Below, in pieces: positions 60,736-64,000 of a DNA stretch of 64,000 bases. This stretch comes from Chimonanthus salicifolius (lineage: Eukaryota; Streptophyta; Magnoliopsida; Laurales; Calycanthaceae): contig CM023539.1 in NCBI GenBank assembly GCA_013350335.1, forward strand, positions 70,576,781-70,640,780, written 5' to 3'. Within the stretch, counting starts at the first letter, position 1. Each line of letters begins with the position of its first letter. Made by a program: the position numbers and the translations under genes. The notes beneath the pieces were generated by a model. The model had not been told where the DNA came from. It ran no database searches and worked only from the letters and a program-made list of their open reading frames with translations.

Positions 60736-61990
60736 GATGTCAGGTAATGTGAATGAGCATAAGTAAAATGTAAACCCAAATGCCATCATTATAGAGCTAG
60801 AAAATGTTGAACAGGAGTAAAAACCAAATAAATTTGTGAGGATCATGTTGGTGAAAGAATGTATATGCATAAGCCATTCAATATAGTTATCTGGGCACCT
60901 AGTGACTAGATTGAAAAAAAAGCTACTCAATCATCTAAACAATTGGGAAGCTGAAGTGTGTCATCCAGATGCCACTGAATGGCCGTATTCTGGAGTTCAG
61001 TTACAATCCATTATGGATTGAAATCAATGCATATTATATGCATTCACTGATCTGCATAGTTAATAATTCATCGTAAGCAAAGATGCTAGGCTTGACCGTC
61101 AACTGATGCTTGAAATCTACATGGTTAAGTTTATTATTGTGTCACAAAATGGAAAATTTCTTTTGTTTTACCAACTATCTAGAACTGTATAGATGCACTA
61201 TGGTGGAGGCATGATTATAACCTTTTCCATGACTAATGCTACATTTGGTATTAAAAGACTCTATAGTAATGCTACAGTCAGCTGATGCTTGAAATCTACA
61301 TGGTTAAGTTTATTATTGTGCCACAAAATGGAAAATTTCTTTTGTTTTACCAACCATTTAGAACTGTAGAGATGCACTATTTTAGAGGCATGATCATTTA
61401 GTTGAATACAGTTTCAAACATGTCTAATGCAGAAATCAACGTTATATATGTATAATCTAGTAAAAGATTTGCATACATCCAAACAGACATAATGGATTAA
61501 TGTCATGGGATTGTGTATCTTTTCCATCAAAAAATGAGTTCCATATTTTTGCACATTTCCAATTAAACACATGTAAAAAAGCAAATAATAGTAACAACAA
61601 CAAGAACGAGAACCATTCAAACATATGATTATAAAACATTCGATGAATCATTCAAAATGATAACAAATTAATTGAAATGCAATGCTAGTGGCTAATGTAT
61701 GCATTCACATAAAATCTCTCTCTTGAACGGGACGCAAATTTGTGTATGAAATACTATATTTCTCAGATTCTGATGACAATAGGGGTGACTCAAAAAACAT
61801 GATTTCTCCATGAGCAGGTTTTCTAACCTTGACAAATATTGAATTAGATACTCCCAGATTTTCAACTTGGTATAAACTTCATAATCAACTTGATCATATG
61901 AAATACATTGTCCATCTACATGGTAAAATTCAAATTTATAAAGTTCATAGTCATCACATTTCTATTACAAAAACTCTATCGAGACCTTAT
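60736..61990. other. Spacer downstream of RAD54 fragment with a 110-bp duplication
   Basis: A ~110-bp block beginning GCTGATGCTTGAAATCTACA, or its variant starting CTGATGC, occurs at about 61104-61213 and again at 61280-61389 with few differences. No other gene is recognised. Confidence 0.6.
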
Positions 61991-62298
61991 CCACCGAGAC
62001 TCTCTAACAATATATGCTATCAAATAGATCTTGATGTGAAGTAAAGAAGACTATATGAATAAGTTGTGTATGAAATTTCACCTCCATATGATTATCCCAT
62101 CCCTTGATTTTAAACTTTTAAAAATCAATGTCATATAATCATCAAAATTTAAAGGCCAAGATTATATGGCTTAGATTATCAATTGATAATGAAACTTTAC
62201 ATATTTCATATCCATGAAATCATCTGTCAAATGAACTCAGTTATGTGTGACCTATCAACTATTTGATAGCATGTCTCATTAGAGAGCCTCGTTTGGTG
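61991..62298. mobile_element. Candidate MITE with ~38-bp inverted ends
   Basis: The left end 61991-62027 contains CTCTCTAAC...ATGCTATCAAATAG. The right end 62260-62298 is its imperfect reverse complement (CTATTTGATAGCATG, then TTAGAGAGCCTCGTTTGGTG). The ~230-bp interior is AT-rich and non-coding. No clear target duplication is present. Confidence 0.55.
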
Positions 62299-64000
62299 TG
62301 TCTCACTAACCCAACTGTCTTTATAAGTTTTCATAATTTTATCATTATTTTCCCTCTCTTTTCCTTAGTTTTTGTTGAGTGAACCCTCTACCTAAAAGGT
62401 TGCTCTCTCTCTTCGAGTACAGATGTAGTTGAACAAGAACGTTGTGTCTCCATTTTTGCAAGCATATTCTATAAACATTCCACATTCCATATAGGATTCT
62501 TGAGCACTTGTCTCATTCGGTACATACATACATACATGCATATATATACAAGACTCTTGAATATAGCTTACATGATCATAGGTTTGGTTGTTATTTGGAA
62601 GACATGCATGTGTGATTTTTAGTCAAATAAATCAGAAACTATGCTTTACTAAAAATTTAAGAAAAATTCATTAATTTTCTTGATTGGTTGAAGTAATAAT
62701 TAAGTAGTTATAAATTTAGGGTAATCTTTTTCATTAGTATATTCTAGTTCAAAGCATCTCCTATCATTTAATTTGGCTTTTAAAATATTTTTTTGATTTG
62801 TAACCCAACTCATTCCACACAATTAGGAGGTATGCGTCTTGATGAGGATCCTAGTTGATGGGTTAGTCTTTTGATTGTTGTGCAGTAGTAATTTTTAGGT
62901 TCTTTTATTTTCTTTTGTTTTTGTGGTCTCTAACGAATTGCAGAAAATATCTTTGGAGATTCTTCATCACTTCAGGTGACTTCTATCCCTCTTTTTGTTC
63001 TTTTCATTTATTAGCATGTCTCTCATGATTTTTTGTATGCATTTTTAACATAGGGGACGATGTTTACTTTAGGTTGGCGGATGTGGGATGTCTTCTTGGT
63101 TGTTTTTGGCAAATAGTTAGAATTGCCTGATTAAAAAATAAATAAATAAAAAATTAAGATTTTTTTGAGGTTTTGACTAGAAATTCCTTTGCAATGATGA
63201 GAATTAAGCTTTCCAATATTCAGTCTTTTGAACGATGAAACATATGTTATTTAACTTTGATGCTTTAGCATACGAATAAATTTTCAAATCCTTAATTCAT
63301 TATACTATCTTTCTTCTAAAGGTGTTTCATGAATTTCAAACTCAGAAAATTTTGTACTTCACAATAGCCACATAGATAGTTGAAGAGTGAGTATAATCTA
63401 GAAATCCAAAAGGAAATTAGTGGAGACTTATAACCCATGTGAGAATAGAGCCATTCATCTTTGGAGGGTTATTATAAATAAATTCAATTTTGTTCCTGAG
63501 CCAAGTCTTCATCTCCTATCTGATTTTACTTCAAAAATCGGTAGGCCTCTTTCACCTCTTTTGATTTGTAAGCTTTTTATCAAGGTTAGACAGCACATGA
63601 GTTTAATTAATTATGCGAAACTCAGATTTATCAATGCCTTCAAATTGGGGATTTCTAAAATGAGAAAAAGAGTGGATGTATTTTTTGTGATTTCAATTTT
63701 TAAAGGACGTTTTATACTCGATCGATCATTCTAGATTTGACATTGTCGATTTTCAAGAAAATGGGAATTTTATACAGCAAGAGGCTTTACTGATTTTGGT
63801 GTTACTGCTGTCCATTTGAAAAAAAAAGTGTGTTGCTGTCCAGTGTATTTTTAACTTTGAGAAAATTCTGAGAATAAAGAGATTATTGTCATATATACTC
63901 AATTAAATAATGTCTTGCTGACCTATGATTTGATTTTAAGATGAGTCTTAGAAAGACATGCTTGCTGCTCTATGTTTTAAATTAGAGCAAAATGTATGCT
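62299..64000. other. AT-rich spacer to window end
   Basis: A short TACATACATACATGCATATA tract lies at 62521. A plus-strand 104-codon frame at 63420-63734 (M-E-T-Y-N-P-C-E-N) has no family resemblance I can name and no splice context. No gene is assigned. Confidence 0.35.

Noticed and set aside
63420..63734. 104-codon frame near the window end
   Set aside because: No recognisable family and AT-rich composition like its flanks. It could be chance.

Overview
This window looks like nuclear DNA from a flowering plant. It is AT-rich and full of repeats, and its recognisable coding pieces are plant-type and interrupted by GT-AG introns. Examples are a TT9/GFS9 (CLEC16A-like) piece, a VPS13-family C-terminus, a RAD54 helicase piece and an ankyrin pair resembling the chloroplast protein AKRP. 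The mobile elements are also plant-typical: TRIMs, a solo Ty3/gypsy-type LTR, a hAT transposon, MITEs and tRNA-derived SINEs. The species cannot be fixed from the sequence. No intact, confidently functional host gene is present. Most host-gene material is 5'-truncated or mutated.

Layout. 1-3.6 kb: a TT9/GFS9-like five-exon fragment on the minus strand with a premature stop. 3.6-16.65 kb: twelve tandem copies of a ~1.09 kb unit, ended by a LINE reverse-transcriptase remnant. 17.7-18.2 kb: a complete 488-bp TRIM. 18.5-19.75 kb: a dispersed repeat that recurs at 43.2-45.0 kb. 20.6-25.5 kb: two long TATG-type microsatellite blocks, a MITE and a SINE. 27.9-29.6 kb: an ~809-bp tandem duplication. 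30.0-31.7 kb: a fold-back transposon with 8-bp target duplications and nested palindromes. 31.9-34.9 kb: a ~3-kb solo LTR.

35.9-41.5 kb is the best-preserved mobile unit. It is a 5,411-bp hAT transposon with perfect 8-bp target duplications, imperfect terminal repeats and an apparently intact 660-residue two-exon transposase. It sits inside a ~180-bp MITE. Downstream of the transposase, and on the same strand, it carries two 99-nt exons, each coding exactly one 33-residue ankyrin repeat. These look like captured host exons.

42.4-45.0 kb: a transposon arm rich in ATATCGGCC-type motifs, an 8-bp-TSD MITE, and the second dispersed-repeat copy with a TRIM inside it. 45.1-49.9 kb: ten exons of a VPS13-like 3' end, with one GC-AG intron and one single-base frameshift. 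52.0 kb: a solo TRIM LTR. 52.7 kb: a small 89-codon ORF that could be a real gene. 54.3-55.3 kb: a long inverted repeat. 58.5-60.7 kb: a decayed, intron-containing RAD54 fragment. The remainder is AT-rich sequence with no assigned function.

No cooperative gene system (operon or defence island) is evident. The most interesting biology is the nested hAT element with captured ankyrin exons, the 13-kb tandem array whose unit contains splice-compatible exon-like pieces, and the fold-back element.
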